Shown: positions 1 through 6,566 of the stretch, piece after piece
Numbering within the stretch: position 1 is the stretch's first letter
How the letters are laid out: each line of letters opens with the position of its first letter
Assembly: GCA_007116765.1 (NCBI GenBank)
Contig: SKHV01000168.1
Span: forward strand, 1 to 17,803
Direction of reading: 5' to 3'
Origin: Prolixibacteraceae bacterium
Lineage (GTDB): Bacteria; Bacteroidota; Bacteroidia; Bacteroidales; Prolixibacteraceae
Length of the DNA stretch: 17,803 bases
Program-made: the position numbers and the translations under genes
The notes under the pieces: model-generated
Seen by the model: the letters and a program-made list of their open reading frames with translations, nothing else
Database searches by the model: none
Told to the model about the DNA's origin: nothing

Positions 1-548
1 TCCGTATTGCCGAAACTGAAAAATATGCTCACGTTACTTTCTTCTTTTCAGGAGGGCGCGAAAAAGAATTCCCGGGCGAGAAACGAATTTTATGTCCTTC
101 TCCTAAGGTCCCAACATACGATCTTAAACCCGAAATGAGTGCTTTCGATATTCGCAACGCGATTGTTCCTGAGCTTGAAAATGAAGCTGCCGATTTTGTT
201 TGCCTAAATTTTGCTAATGGCGATATGGTAGGTCATACAGGAGTGTACGAAGCAATTTATAAAGCTGTAGTTGCCGTTGATCAATGTGTATGCGATGTGG
301 TGAATGCCGCTAAAAAAGGCGGATATGATGTGCTTATTATTGCCGACCACGGAAATGCCGATAATGCGGTAAACGAAGATGGCTCCCCCAATACTGCCCA
401 CTCACTAAATCCGGTACCTTGTATTTGGGTTACCGACGATAAAACACGAAAAATAAACGACGGAGTACTGGCCGATGTGGCACCTACATTACTTTCTATT
501 ATGGGATTGGATGTGCCTGCTGATATGACCGGGAAAGTGCTTGTTTAG
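1..548 (+). CDS. gpmI: 2,3-bisphosphoglycerate-independent phosphoglycerate mutase, C-terminal part (5' end outside window)
   Basis: This enzyme interconverts 3-phosphoglycerate and 2-phosphoglycerate in cytoplasmic glycolysis and gluconeogenesis, using two Mn2+ ions. The reading frame is open from base 3 with no start in the window, so about 181 C-terminal residues are visible out of the usual ~510. Seen in the sequence: FFSGGREKEFPGE followed by PSPKVPTYDLKPEMS, both hallmarks of the family. The metal-binding motifs of the phosphatase domain follow: NFANGDMVGHTG (Asp and His ligands), IADHGNADNA (Asp-His ligands) and NTAHSLNPVP (His ligand). The protein ends normally at MTGKVLV. Internal Met codons such as the one at 135 are not starts, because homology continues upstream of them. 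A terminator follows 24 bases after the stop. Nothing appears truncated apart from the window edge. The family assignment is secure. Confidence 0.97.
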   Translation, partial: RIAETEKYAHVTFFFSGGREKEFPGEKRILCPSPKVPTYDLKPEMSAFDIRNAIVPELENEAADFVCLNFANGDMVGHTGVYEAIYKAVVAVDQCVCDVVNAAKKGGYDVLIIADHGNADNAVNEDGSPNTAHSLNPVPCIWVTDDKTRKINDGVLADVAPTLLSIMGLDVPADMTGKVLV

Positions 549-572
549 TAATTAAATACTATGTTATGATAT

Positions 573-608
573 AACCCTTTGGAGCTGAATGTTCCGAAGG
601 GTTTTTTT
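573..608 (+). terminator. Rho-independent terminator of gpmI
   Basis: An 11-bp stem (573-583 pairing with 593-603, one T-G wobble) with a 9-nt loop is followed by a run of T (602-608). It lies 24 bases past the gpmI stop and points in the gpmI direction. Confidence 0.9.
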
Positions 609-668
609 CGGTTGAATGCTTTAAGTCGTATATATTTAGTGTGTTATGGAGTAAGTCAATAGCAATCA

Positions 669-687
669 ACTTCGCCTGCGGCGAAGT
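669..687. repeat. Short perfect palindromic hairpin (REP-like)
   Basis: The stem ACTTCGCC (669-676) pairs perfectly with GGCGAAGT (680-687) around the loop TGC. It is G+C-rich compared with its AT-rich surroundings. A run of A follows it on the + strand, so the U-run expected of a terminator is missing on the + strand, and on the - strand the T-run would precede the hairpin. A repetitive palindrome is therefore more likely than a terminator. Only one copy is present in this window, so its repetitive nature is inferred. Confidence 0.55.
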
Positions 688-699
688 AAAAAAACAATT

Positions 700-785
700 A
701 AATCACAGAGTTAGCACCGAGTTACACTGAGATTTTTCAACTCTGTTTTCTCTGTGTGGAACTCAGTGTTCTCTGCGGTTTATTA
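700..785. repeat. Imperfect inverted repeat of the CACAGAG/CTCTGTG type
   Basis: The left arm (about 703-732: CACAGAGTTAGCACCGAGTT, then ACACTGAGA) matches the reverse complement of the right arm (about 745-778: CTCTGTGTGGAACTCAGTGT, then TCTCTGCGG) with several mismatches and small offsets. The centre is T-rich. No open reading frame covers it. Together with the 669-687 hairpin it accounts for most of the 549-943 intergenic stretch. The rest of that stretch (786-943) shows no clear feature beyond the region leading into the aldehyde dehydrogenase. From memory, similar CACAGAG-rich palindromes are dispersed in many bacterial genomes; I could not check this here. Confidence 0.6.
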
Positions 786-943
786 AGAGTCTTGTGTCTA
801 AAATCTATCGATCGATGTGTTGCTTAAATAATTTTCAACTCTACTATGAGTAAAAGGTATAAGCCGTAGTTTTCGACAATAAGTTTGTATATTGGTGAAA
901 CCGTTTATTAATGCGTTCATGTTTAATTCAAATATTGAAAATA

Positions 944-2302
944 ATGAAGTCCATAAATCCATTTACAAATAAGCTATTAGCCACATATACTGAAATGACT
1001 GCTCGTGAAGTTGAAATACTTGTCGAAGATAATTTTCAGGTATGGCAAAGTTGGAAAAATACTGATTTTAGTGAACGTGCTGCTTTAATGCAAAAAGCGG
1101 CTTCGGTATTGCGCAATAGCAAAACATACTTATCGGAGTTAATTACAGCCGAAATGGGTAAGCGCATTGAAGAATCGGAAGCTGAAATTGAAAAATGTGC
1201 ATGGGTTTGCGAATATTATGCGCAAAATGCTGCATCTATGCTAGCCGATGAACCAATAACTACCGACGGACAAAAAAGCTTCGCTGCCTTTGAACCACTC
1301 GGTCCGGTGTTGGCTGTTATGCCATGGAACTATCCGTTTTGGCAGGTTTTTAGGTTTGCTGCTCCTGCATTAATGGCCGGAAACAGTGCTTTACTCAAAC
1401 ATGCATCGAATGTACAGGGATGTGCTTTGGCAATTGAAAAAGTATTTGTCGAGGCAGGATTTCCTAAAGAATTATTCTGCACACTTGTAATTGGTTCTTC
1501 TAAGGTTGAGGCTGTTATTGCCGACCCGAGGGTTAGAGCAGTAACCCTTACTGGCAGCGAAGGCGCCGGGAGCAAAGTAGCTGCCGCCGCAGGCAAATAT
1601 CTTAAAAAAGCGGTACTTGAGCTGGGCGGTTCTGATCCTTGCATTGTATTGCCCGATGCAAATCTCGACGAAGCGGCCAGAGTAGGAGTGCAGAGTCGTA
1701 TGCTCACTTCGGGGCAAACCTGCATAGCCGCTAAGCGCTTTATTGTGCACGAAAAAGTAGCCGACGAGTTTTTATCGAAGCTGAAAAGCGAATTGAAGCA
1801 ATACTTGCCAGACAATCCAATGAATAGAGATACAATGTTGGCTCCGCTTGCAGCACGAAACTTTGTTGAAGAAGTACATAAACAGGTGCTTGATTCGGTA
1901 AATATGGGCGCAAAAGTTGAATTGGGTGCCGAAATTTCATATGGTGAAAGTTGTTTTTATCCAGTTACTTTATTAACTCATATTACACCTGAAATGCCTG
2001 TTTTTAAAGAAGAAACATTTGGTCCTGTGCTTGCGTTCATTACTGCAAAAAACGAACACGAAGTGGTGGATCTTGCCAATCAAAGTATGTATGGACTGGG
2101 TGCAGCTATTTGGACTAAGAATATTGAAAAGGGTGAGGAGCTGGCTCGTAAAATCGAAGCCGGTGCTATTTTTATAAACGGGCTGGTGAAGTCTGATCCC
2201 CGTTTACCATTTGGCGGAATTAAAAATTCGGGTTTTGGTCGCGAGTTGTCGCACTATGGAATTAAAGAATTTTGTAACATTAAAAGCATATGGATTAAAT
2301 AG
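944..2302 (+). CDS. NAD(P)-dependent aldehyde dehydrogenase, succinate-semialdehyde dehydrogenase type
   Basis: A 452-residue aldehyde dehydrogenase of the short succinate-semialdehyde dehydrogenase group (E. coli Sad/YneI-like), predicted to oxidise succinate semialdehyde to succinate in the cytoplasm. Seen: the MPWNYPFWQV motif, GNSALLKHASN (cofactor-binding region), TGSEGAG, LELGGSDPCIVL with general base Glu226, SGQTCIAAKR with the nucleophile Cys260, EETFGPVLAF, and a C-terminal PFGGIKNSGFGRE. The 34-residue gap between the Glu and the Cys equals that of classical ALDHs. I chose ATG 944 (MKSINPFTNK), where family homology begins; an in-frame ATG at 911 would add 11 atypical residues. No neighbouring GABA-shunt genes are present, so the substrate is inferred from family resemblance (the LGGSDP signature). 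The stop is separated from the convergent downstream gene by a single base. Confidence 0.9.
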   Translation: MKSINPFTNKLLATYTEMTAREVEILVEDNFQVWQSWKNTDFSERAALMQKAASVLRNSKTYLSELITAEMGKRIEESEAEIEKCAWVCEYYAQNAASMLADEPITTDGQKSFAAFEPLGPVLAVMPWNYPFWQVFRFAAPALMAGNSALLKHASNVQGCALAIEKVFVEAGFPKELFCTLVIGSSKVEAVIADPRVRAVTLTGSEGAGSKVAAAAGKYLKKAVLELGGSDPCIVLPDANLDEAARVGVQSRMLTSGQTCIAAKRFIVHEKVADEFLSKLKSELKQYLPDNPMNRDTMLAPLAARNFVEEVHKQVLDSVNMGAKVELGAEISYGESCFYPVTLLTHITPEMPVFKEETFGPVLAFITAKNEHEVVDLANQSMYGLGAAIWTKNIEKGEELARKIEAGAIFINGLVKSDPRLPFGGIKNSGFGRELSHYGIKEFCNIKSIWIK

Positions 2303-2303
2303 C

Positions 2304-2696
2304 TTATTTTTTGTTGACGAAAACCGGACGTGCAACAAACGAGGACAGGTATCTTAATGCTTCTTTCCGGGTATCAAAAACATTTATGTTACGTTTTGTT
2401 TTTTTTAGAAAATCTTCGAACATAAACGTAATTAGACCATTCAGTCCATAAACCGCGGTTGCTTTTATAAATGGCCCATTGTCTTTTTCAACCTCTATGA
2501 AATGATTTCTGATTTCGTTGTTGAAATGCATGTTTTGCAAATTTGATAACGCTAAAACCGAATTGATTTTTTGCTTGCGAATATACTCTGCGCCGGCTGA
2601 ATCGAGTGCAATTATCGACTCGGTTTTCTTTAAATTCTCAAAATTGAGATATAGGATATCTACACCTTTGTATGAAATGATCTCGGGTTTTCTCAT
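2304..2696 (-). CDS. Small STAS/SpoIIAA-like domain protein
   Basis: A 130-residue cytoplasmic protein without signal peptide or membrane segment. The pattern is a beta strand (ISYKGVDILYLNF), a helix ending near IALDSAGAEYIRKQ, a strand NSVLALSNL, then a conserved-looking stretch KATAVYGLNGLITFMFEDFL and NINVFDTRKEALRYLSSF. This resembles the SpoIIAA-like/STAS fold proteins of Bacteroidetes and myxobacteria, where the segment following KATAVxGLxG and the terminal FDTxEEALxYL are typical. No Ser/Thr phosphorylation site can be assigned with confidence. The start at 2696 (MRKPEIISY) was preferred; the frame stays open to an ATG at 2765, but those 23 extra residues are Lys/Phe-rich and unlike a family N-terminus. 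It is tail-to-tail with the aldehyde dehydrogenase and diverges from the DUF3109 gene. Function unknown; family call moderate. Confidence 0.65.
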   Translation of the reverse strand: MRKPEIISYKGVDILYLNFENLKKTESIIALDSAGAEYIRKQKINSVLALSNLQNMHFNNEIRNHFIEVEKDNGPFIKATAVYGLNGLITFMFEDFLKKTKRNINVFDTRKEALRYLSSFVARPVFVNKK

Positions 2697-2832
2697 CAAG
2701 CTTAATTTTTCTTTCCATTTCAAAAAAAGGTGTTTTATCTTATATGTTAAAAAAAAATGTGTCAATGAATCTATTTGCTTTGTGTAGGTACATATTTACT
2801 TGATAAACGTAAATTTTTATTAATCTTGCAAA

Positions 2833-3417
2833 ATGATACAAATTGATAAAACTATAATAAGCCTTGACATATTTGAAAAGTATTTTCTTTGCGATTTGGC
2901 CAAATGCAAAGGAGAATGTTGTGTCGACGGCGATTCGGGTGCTCCGCTTACGAAAGAAGAAGCAGAGCAAATTGAAAAATACTATCCGGTTTTCGAGAAA
3001 TACCTTGCACAAAAACACAAAAGCATCGTTGCCGAAAAGGGACATAGCATTATCGATTCCGATGGCGATTTAGTAACTCCCATTTTCGATGGTAAAGAGT
3101 GTGTGTACACCTTTATCGACGAGAGAGGCATAACAAAATGCGCCATTGAGCGGGCTTACCACGAAGGTTTAACTGACTTTCGCAAGCCGGTTTCATGTCA
3201 TCTTTTCCCAGTTCGAATAACCGAGTATGAGAATTACGATGCGGTAAATTATCAGCAGCTCGAAATTTGCAGGCCGGGGCGAGTGTGTGGTTCCAGAGAA
3301 AAACTTCCTTTGTATCGTTTTTTGAAAGAACCTTTCATAAGAAAATACGGAAAAGAGTGGTATAAAGAGCTCGAGATTGCTGCTGAAATGTTAGAAAAGA
3401 GCCAAAATGAAAAATAG
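2833..3417 (+). CDS. DUF3109 family Cys-rich protein
   Basis: A 194-residue soluble protein of the DUF3109 family, common in Bacteroidetes and of unknown function. Seen: an N-terminal cluster Cys20, Cys25, Cys29, Cys30 (CDLAKCKGECCVDGDSGAPL), then further cysteines in KECVYTF, ITKCAIERAYHEG, VSCHLFPVRI and EICRPGRVCGS. This spacing resembles YkgJ-type Cys clusters thought to bind zinc or an Fe-S cluster. Metal binding is an inference from the cysteine pattern. The length and the start (MIQIDKTIISLDIFEKYFLC) agree with the family. TAATCTTG at 2821-2828 resembles a Bacteroidetes -7 element but sits only 4 bases before the ATG. Downstream the gene shares a bidirectional terminator with the convergent ribosomal protein operon. 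Confidence 0.88.
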   Translation: MIQIDKTIISLDIFEKYFLCDLAKCKGECCVDGDSGAPLTKEEAEQIEKYYPVFEKYLAQKHKSIVAEKGHSIIDSDGDLVTPIFDGKECVYTFIDERGITKCAIERAYHEGLTDFRKPVSCHLFPVRITEYENYDAVNYQQLEICRPGRVCGSREKLPLYRFLKEPFIRKYGKEWYKELEIAAEMLEKSQNEK

Positions 3418-3465
3418 TTTCGGCTGAACATATTAATGCTAGCCAGGTCAAACATATTGTATAGA

Positions 3466-3509
3466 AATACAAAAACAGGCTGTCATTTTCGACAGCCTGT
3501 TTTTGTATT
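3466..3509. terminator. Bidirectional terminator between the DUF3109 gene and rpmA
   Basis: A perfect 19-bp inverted repeat (3466-3484 with 3491-3509, loop ATTTTC). The GC core CAGGCTGTC/GACAGCCTG is flanked by a run of A on the left and a run of T on the right, so it can end transcription from either side. It lies 48 bases past the DUF3109 stop and 25 bases past the rpmA stop. Confidence 0.93.
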
Positions 3510-3534
3510 ATTTAATATGAATTAAATAGCTATA

Positions 3535-3843
3535 CTATGCTTCAGCTACAGGAGCTTCAACAACTGGAGCCTCAGCAACTACATTTTCAGTAGCAGGAGC
3601 TACAGAAACATATGATCTGTTCTTTTGTTTTTTCTGAAAAACAACTGTACCATCGGTTAATGCAAACAGGGTGTGGTCTTTACCTATACCCACGTTGCTG
3701 CCCGGATGGTGCTGTGTGCCACGCTGGCGTACAATAATGTTGCCTGCTTTCACTACTTGTCCGCCCCAAATTTTAACGCCTAATCGTTTGCTTTCCGATT
3801 CGCGTCCGTTCTTCGAACTACCTACACCTTTTTTATGAGCCAT
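3535..3843 (-). CDS. rpmA: 50S ribosomal protein L27
   Basis: Ribosomal protein L27 of the large subunit, near the peptidyl-transferase centre. Seen: the conserved MAHKKGVGSSKNGRESESKR start, LGVKIWGGQVVKAGNIIVRQ, RGTQHHPGSNVGIGKDHTLF and DGTVVFQKK. The N-terminus begins directly with MAHKKG, so there is no Firmicutes-type cleavable leader. It is second in the rplU-rpmA operon, 18 bases after the rplU stop. The core fold ends near residue 80. An extra tail of about 22 residues made only of Ala, Val, Pro, Glu, Thr and Asn (VAPATENVVAEAPVVEAPVA, then EA) makes it 102 residues instead of the usual ~85. The tail is in frame and contiguous, so it is not an obvious sequencing artefact. Confidence 0.98.
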   Translation of the reverse strand: MAHKKGVGSSKNGRESESKRLGVKIWGGQVVKAGNIIVRQRGTQHHPGSNVGIGKDHTLFALTDGTVVFQKKQKNRSYVSVAPATENVVAEAPVVEAPVAEA

Positions 3844-3861
3844 GGTATTTTTTCTTTTAAA

Positions 3862-4173
3862 TTATCCTACTATTTCTTCAATTTGAATCTGAGTTAAATA
3901 CTGGCGATGCCCGTTTTTAACTTTGTAACCTTTTCTGCGTTTCTTTTTGAAAACAACTACTTTATCACCTTTCAGGTGCTCAAGTACTTTAGCGGTGACT
4001 TTTATTCCTTTAACTAAAGGTGTTCCCACTTTTACTTTTCCATCGTTGTCAACTAAAAGAACTTTTTCAATGTCGAAGGTCTCTCCTTCGGCTGTTTCAA
4101 GACGGTTCACATAAAGTTTGGTCTCTTTTTCAACTTTGTACTGTGAGCCACCAAAATCAATAATAGCGTACAT
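3862..4173 (-). CDS. rplU: 50S ribosomal protein L21
   Basis: Ribosomal protein L21, a 23S rRNA-binding component of the large subunit; 103 residues, the usual length. Seen: MYAIIDFGGSQYKVEK at the start and the basic signature FKKKRRKGYKVKNGHRQ, followed by YLTQIQIEEI at the C-terminus. It is the first gene of the L21-L27 operon, with a strong promoter match and a roughly 77-nt structured leader upstream. The order rplU then rpmA is the widely conserved one. Confidence 0.98.
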   Translation of the reverse strand: MYAIIDFGGSQYKVEKETKLYVNRLETAEGETFDIEKVLLVDNDGKVKVGTPLVKGIKVTAKVLEHLKGDKVVVFKKKRRKGYKVKNGHRQYLTQIQIEEIVG

Positions 4174-4250
4174 ATTATATTGAATATTAATTTCATCCGG
4201 AAGGCGGAAAATTCTTCGTTTTCACTTGTCGAGCCTACTCGGAAACTTTC
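4174..4250 (-). promoter_or_regulatory. Structured 5' leader of the rplU-rpmA operon
   Basis: This is the predicted untranslated leader, if transcription starts about 7 bases after the -7 element. It can form a hairpin at 4213-4189 (AATTTTCCG pairing with CGGA and AAATT around a 2-nt bulge, loop CCTTC) close to the rplU ATG, and a small CGAG-TAGG-CTCG stem-loop at 4241-4230. Ribosomal protein leaders often bind their own product. Such autoregulation by L21 is only an inference here, and I do not recognise the leader as a named RNA family. Confidence 0.4.
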
Positions 4251-4256
4251 GGACTG

Positions 4257-4287
4257 CAAAAGTATATAATTTTGAATGATTGCCAAA
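4257..4287 (-). promoter_or_regulatory. Bacteroidetes-type promoter of rplU-rpmA
   Basis: On the - strand TTTG (4287-4284), a 19-base spacer and TACTTTTG (4264-4257) match the Bacteroidetes consensus TTTG-N19-TAnnTTTG exactly. Transcription would start near 4250, leaving a leader of about 77 nt. Confidence 0.85.
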
Positions 4288-4446
4288 TAATTACGATGAA
4301 AACCTGTCTGAGACGAGTATTTTTTTTACTGTATTTGTTTTAGTTCTATTTATTTACAACCTTACTTACTGAAAGTTGAATAATAAAACCTAACAAATCA
4401 TTTTGTAGAGGATGCAAAAATAATTATTTAAAGCAAAAACAATTTT

Positions 4447-4454
4447 TATCTTTG
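4447..4454 (+). promoter_or_regulatory. Candidate -7 element for the DUF151-transporter-thyA run
   Basis: TATCTTTG matches the Bacteroidetes -7 consensus TAnnTTTG perfectly and lies 29 bases before the ATG at 4484. No good TTTG is found at the -33 position, so the call rests on the -7 box and on the divergent arrangement with the rplU promoter. The rest of 4288-4446 shows no other feature. Confidence 0.5.
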
Positions 4455-4483
4455 TTTTTCCTGCAACACGATTTTAAAATATT

Positions 4484-5074
4484 ATGCAAAAAATAAAACT
4501 TAATGTACTTGGATTGTCGGTTAGTCAAACTCAAACCGGAGCCTATGCTCTTGTACTTTCCGAAGAAAACGGCGATAGGCGGATACCAATTATAATTGGG
4601 CCGGTTGAAGCGCAATCAATTGCAATTCAGCTTGAAGGCTTACACCCCCCGCGGCCATTGACACATGATTTGTTCAAAAACATTGCTCAGGCATTTAATA
4701 TTGAGCTGATTGAAATTATTATATATAAACTTGAAGAAGGCATTTTTTATTCCGAACTGGTATGCGAACAAAATGGAACACGCATAGCCATTGATTCGAG
4801 AACTTCCGATGCTGTTGCGTTGGCACTTCGATTTAAGTGCCCAATTTACACAACCGAAACCATTTTGAATAAAGCAGGGATTGTAATTGAAGTTTCTGAA
4901 AATTCAACCGAAGAGGATATTAATAAGGAATCGGGTAGTGAAGAAGGAGAATTTCGCCGTAATACAACTGAAGAACTTGAAATGATGTTACAGGATGCAG
5001 TAAAAGATGAAAATTATGAACTTGCATCGTTAATACGTGACGAAATTAATCAGCGAAAAGAAAAAGGTAATTAG
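4484..5074 (+). CDS. Bifunctional nuclease (DUF151) family protein with C-terminal UVR motif
   Basis: A 196-residue cytoplasmic protein. Residues ~1-135 form a bifunctional nuclease (BFN/DUF151) domain: KIKLNVLGLSVSQTQTGAYALVL, IPIIIGPVEAQSIAIQLEG, RPLTHDLF, and SRTSDAVALALRFKCPIYT. Family members have been described as having DNase and RNase activity; activity of this protein is not shown. Residues ~136-160 are an acidic linker (TEEDINKESGSEEGEF), and residues ~162-192 (ELEMMLQDAVKDENYELASL, continuing IRDEINQRK) are a UVR motif like that of UvrB/UvrC and McsA, a helical hairpin for protein contacts. This BFN-UVR pairing is a common Bacteroidetes architecture. The gene is first in a close run with the nucleoside transporter (21-base gap) and thyA, suggesting co-transcription. 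Start MQKIKLNVLG is the only reasonable one. Confidence 0.92.
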   Translation: MQKIKLNVLGLSVSQTQTGAYALVLSEENGDRRIPIIIGPVEAQSIAIQLEGLHPPRPLTHDLFKNIAQAFNIELIEIIIYKLEEGIFYSELVCEQNGTRIAIDSRTSDAVALALRFKCPIYTTETILNKAGIVIEVSENSTEEDINKESGSEEGEFRRNTTEELEMMLQDAVKDENYELASLIRDEINQRKEKGN

Positions 5075-5095
5075 TTAGTATTAAATCAATATCAA

Positions 5096-6556
5096 ATGAA
5101 ACCTGCATCATTTTTCATTGCTACATTGCTATTATTGGGTTCAATTTCAGTATTTTCAAGCGATACTCTGACGACAATTCAGCCCGATGTATTTGTTGAA
5201 GCTGTTGATGCGGCAGAGACAAATACTGCAAACATCCTCATAGATAATTCAATGTTGGGCGGCTTTAGTTTTTTGTCGTTTTTACGTGGTTTGCTTGGAG
5301 TATTGGTATTGCTTGGCTTGGGTTGGCTTTTTAGTAGTAAGCGCAGTGCCATTCCCTGGAAAACTGTATTTGCAGGCTTATCGTTACAAATTGTATTGGC
5401 TGTGGGCATTTTAAATGTGCCGTTTATTCGATGGATTTTTGAGTTCTTTGGTAAAATATTCGTTGTAATACTTGATTTTACTCGCGAGGGCACCAACTTC
5501 CTTTTCGAGGGGTTTCTCGATGTAGAAAAATTCGGTTTTGTATTTGCTTTTCAGGTATTGCCAACCATAATCTTTTTCTCGGCATTGACCAGTGTGCTAT
5601 TCTATTTTGGAGTAATTCAAATTGTGGTGAAAGGCTTGGCCTACGTTTTCTCACGCTTAATGGGGCTTTCAGGAGCCGAAGCACTTTCAGTGGCCGGAAA
5701 TATCTTCTTGGGGCAAACCGAGTCGCCTTTATTGATTAAAGGCTATCTCTCCGGAATGTCGAATTCAGAAATGTTACTTGTGATGTCGGGTGGTATGGCA
5801 ACGCTTGCAGGCGGAGTGCTTGCAGCATATATTGCCATGTTGGGCGGTAACGATCCTGTAATGCGTCTCGAATTTGCAAAGCACCTTTTAACTGCATCGG
5901 TTATGGCTGCACCCGGAGCCATTATTTTCTCAAAAATGTTACTGCCTCCTGTAGGCGAAACCAATAAAAAGGTACATGTAAGCAAGGATAAGTTTGGCGA
6001 AAACCCACTTGAAGCAATTACAACAGGTACTTCTGAAGGCATAAAGCTTGCAGTAAATGTAGCCGGTATGCTTCTGGCATTTATCGCCTTCATCGCCATG
6101 TTCAATTTCGTTTTAGGAAAAATTGGGAATTTAGGAGATATAAATGAAGGCATAGCTCAATTTAGTGGAGGCCGATACGACACCTTATCGCTTCAGTTTT
6201 TGCTGGGTTATCTATTTTCTCCGGTAATGTGGCTCATTGGAGTTCCCTTACAAGATATTACTCTTGTTGGACGCCTGCTGGGTGAAAAGCTCATTATGAC
6301 TGAATTTATAGGCTATATCAGTTTGGCCGAAATGAAGGAAGCCGGTATTTTTACTAGTTCAAAATCGATAATAATGGCTACTTATATACTGTGTGGATTT
6401 GCAAATTTTGCATCCATCGGAATTCAAATTGGTGGCATAGGCTCTCTGGTTCCCGAAAAACGAACTCTGTTGTCAAAATTAGGTTTCAGGGCATTGTGGG
6501 CTGGTACGCTGGCCTCCTTGTTGTCGGCAACCATCATTGGAATGATAATGGGATAA
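5096..6556 (+). CDS. Concentrative nucleoside transporter (CNT/NupC family) with N-terminal signal sequence
   Basis: A cation-coupled nucleoside importer of the inner membrane, 486 residues. Seen: the CNT substrate-binding signature GQTESPLLIKGYL (Gln207, Glu209), the second-half motifs LIMTEFIGYISL and CGFANFASIGIQIGGIGSL, and about ten hydrophobic segments. Unlike E. coli NupC, it begins with an extra hydrophobic stretch (MKPASFFIATLLLLGSISVF) followed by a polar ~35-residue segment before the first core helix near residue 55. This looks like a signal peptide that places a short N-terminal segment in the periplasm. The location between a nuclease-family gene and thyA (10-base gap) suggests one transcription unit concerned with nucleoside uptake and dTMP supply. 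The nucleoside and the cation (Na+ or H+) cannot be told from the sequence with certainty. Confidence 0.93.
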   Translation: MKPASFFIATLLLLGSISVFSSDTLTTIQPDVFVEAVDAAETNTANILIDNSMLGGFSFLSFLRGLLGVLVLLGLGWLFSSKRSAIPWKTVFAGLSLQIVLAVGILNVPFIRWIFEFFGKIFVVILDFTREGTNFLFEGFLDVEKFGFVFAFQVLPTIIFFSALTSVLFYFGVIQIVVKGLAYVFSRLMGLSGAEALSVAGNIFLGQTESPLLIKGYLSGMSNSEMLLVMSGGMATLAGGVLAAYIAMLGGNDPVMRLEFAKHLLTASVMAAPGAIIFSKMLLPPVGETNKKVHVSKDKFGENPLEAITTGTSEGIKLAVNVAGMLLAFIAFIAMFNFVLGKIGNLGDINEGIAQFSGGRYDTLSLQFLLGYLFSPVMWLIGVPLQDITLVGRLLGEKLIMTEFIGYISLAEMKEAGIFTSSKSIIMATYILCGFANFASIGIQIGGIGSLVPEKRTLLSKLGFRALWAGTLASLLSATIIGMIMG

Positions 6557-6566
6557 TTATTTAAAG

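Noticed and set aside
669..695. Hairpin 669-687 as a terminator
   Set aside because: It is followed by a run of A, not T, on the + strand, and gpmI already has a good terminator at 573-608. On the - strand the T-run precedes the stem.
884..895. TATATTGG upstream of the aldehyde dehydrogenase as a -7 box
   Set aside because: It deviates from TAnnTTTG at one fixed base, and no TTTG-like -33 element is at the expected distance.
1330..1815. 161-residue antisense open frame inside the aldehyde dehydrogenase
   Set aside because: It lies wholly within a well-supported gene, has low-complexity Ser/Ala/Thr content, and resembles no family I recognise.
2518..2787. 89-residue forward frame opposite the STAS-like gene
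   Set aside because: It is antisense to the better-supported STAS-like frame and its product has no recognisable pattern.
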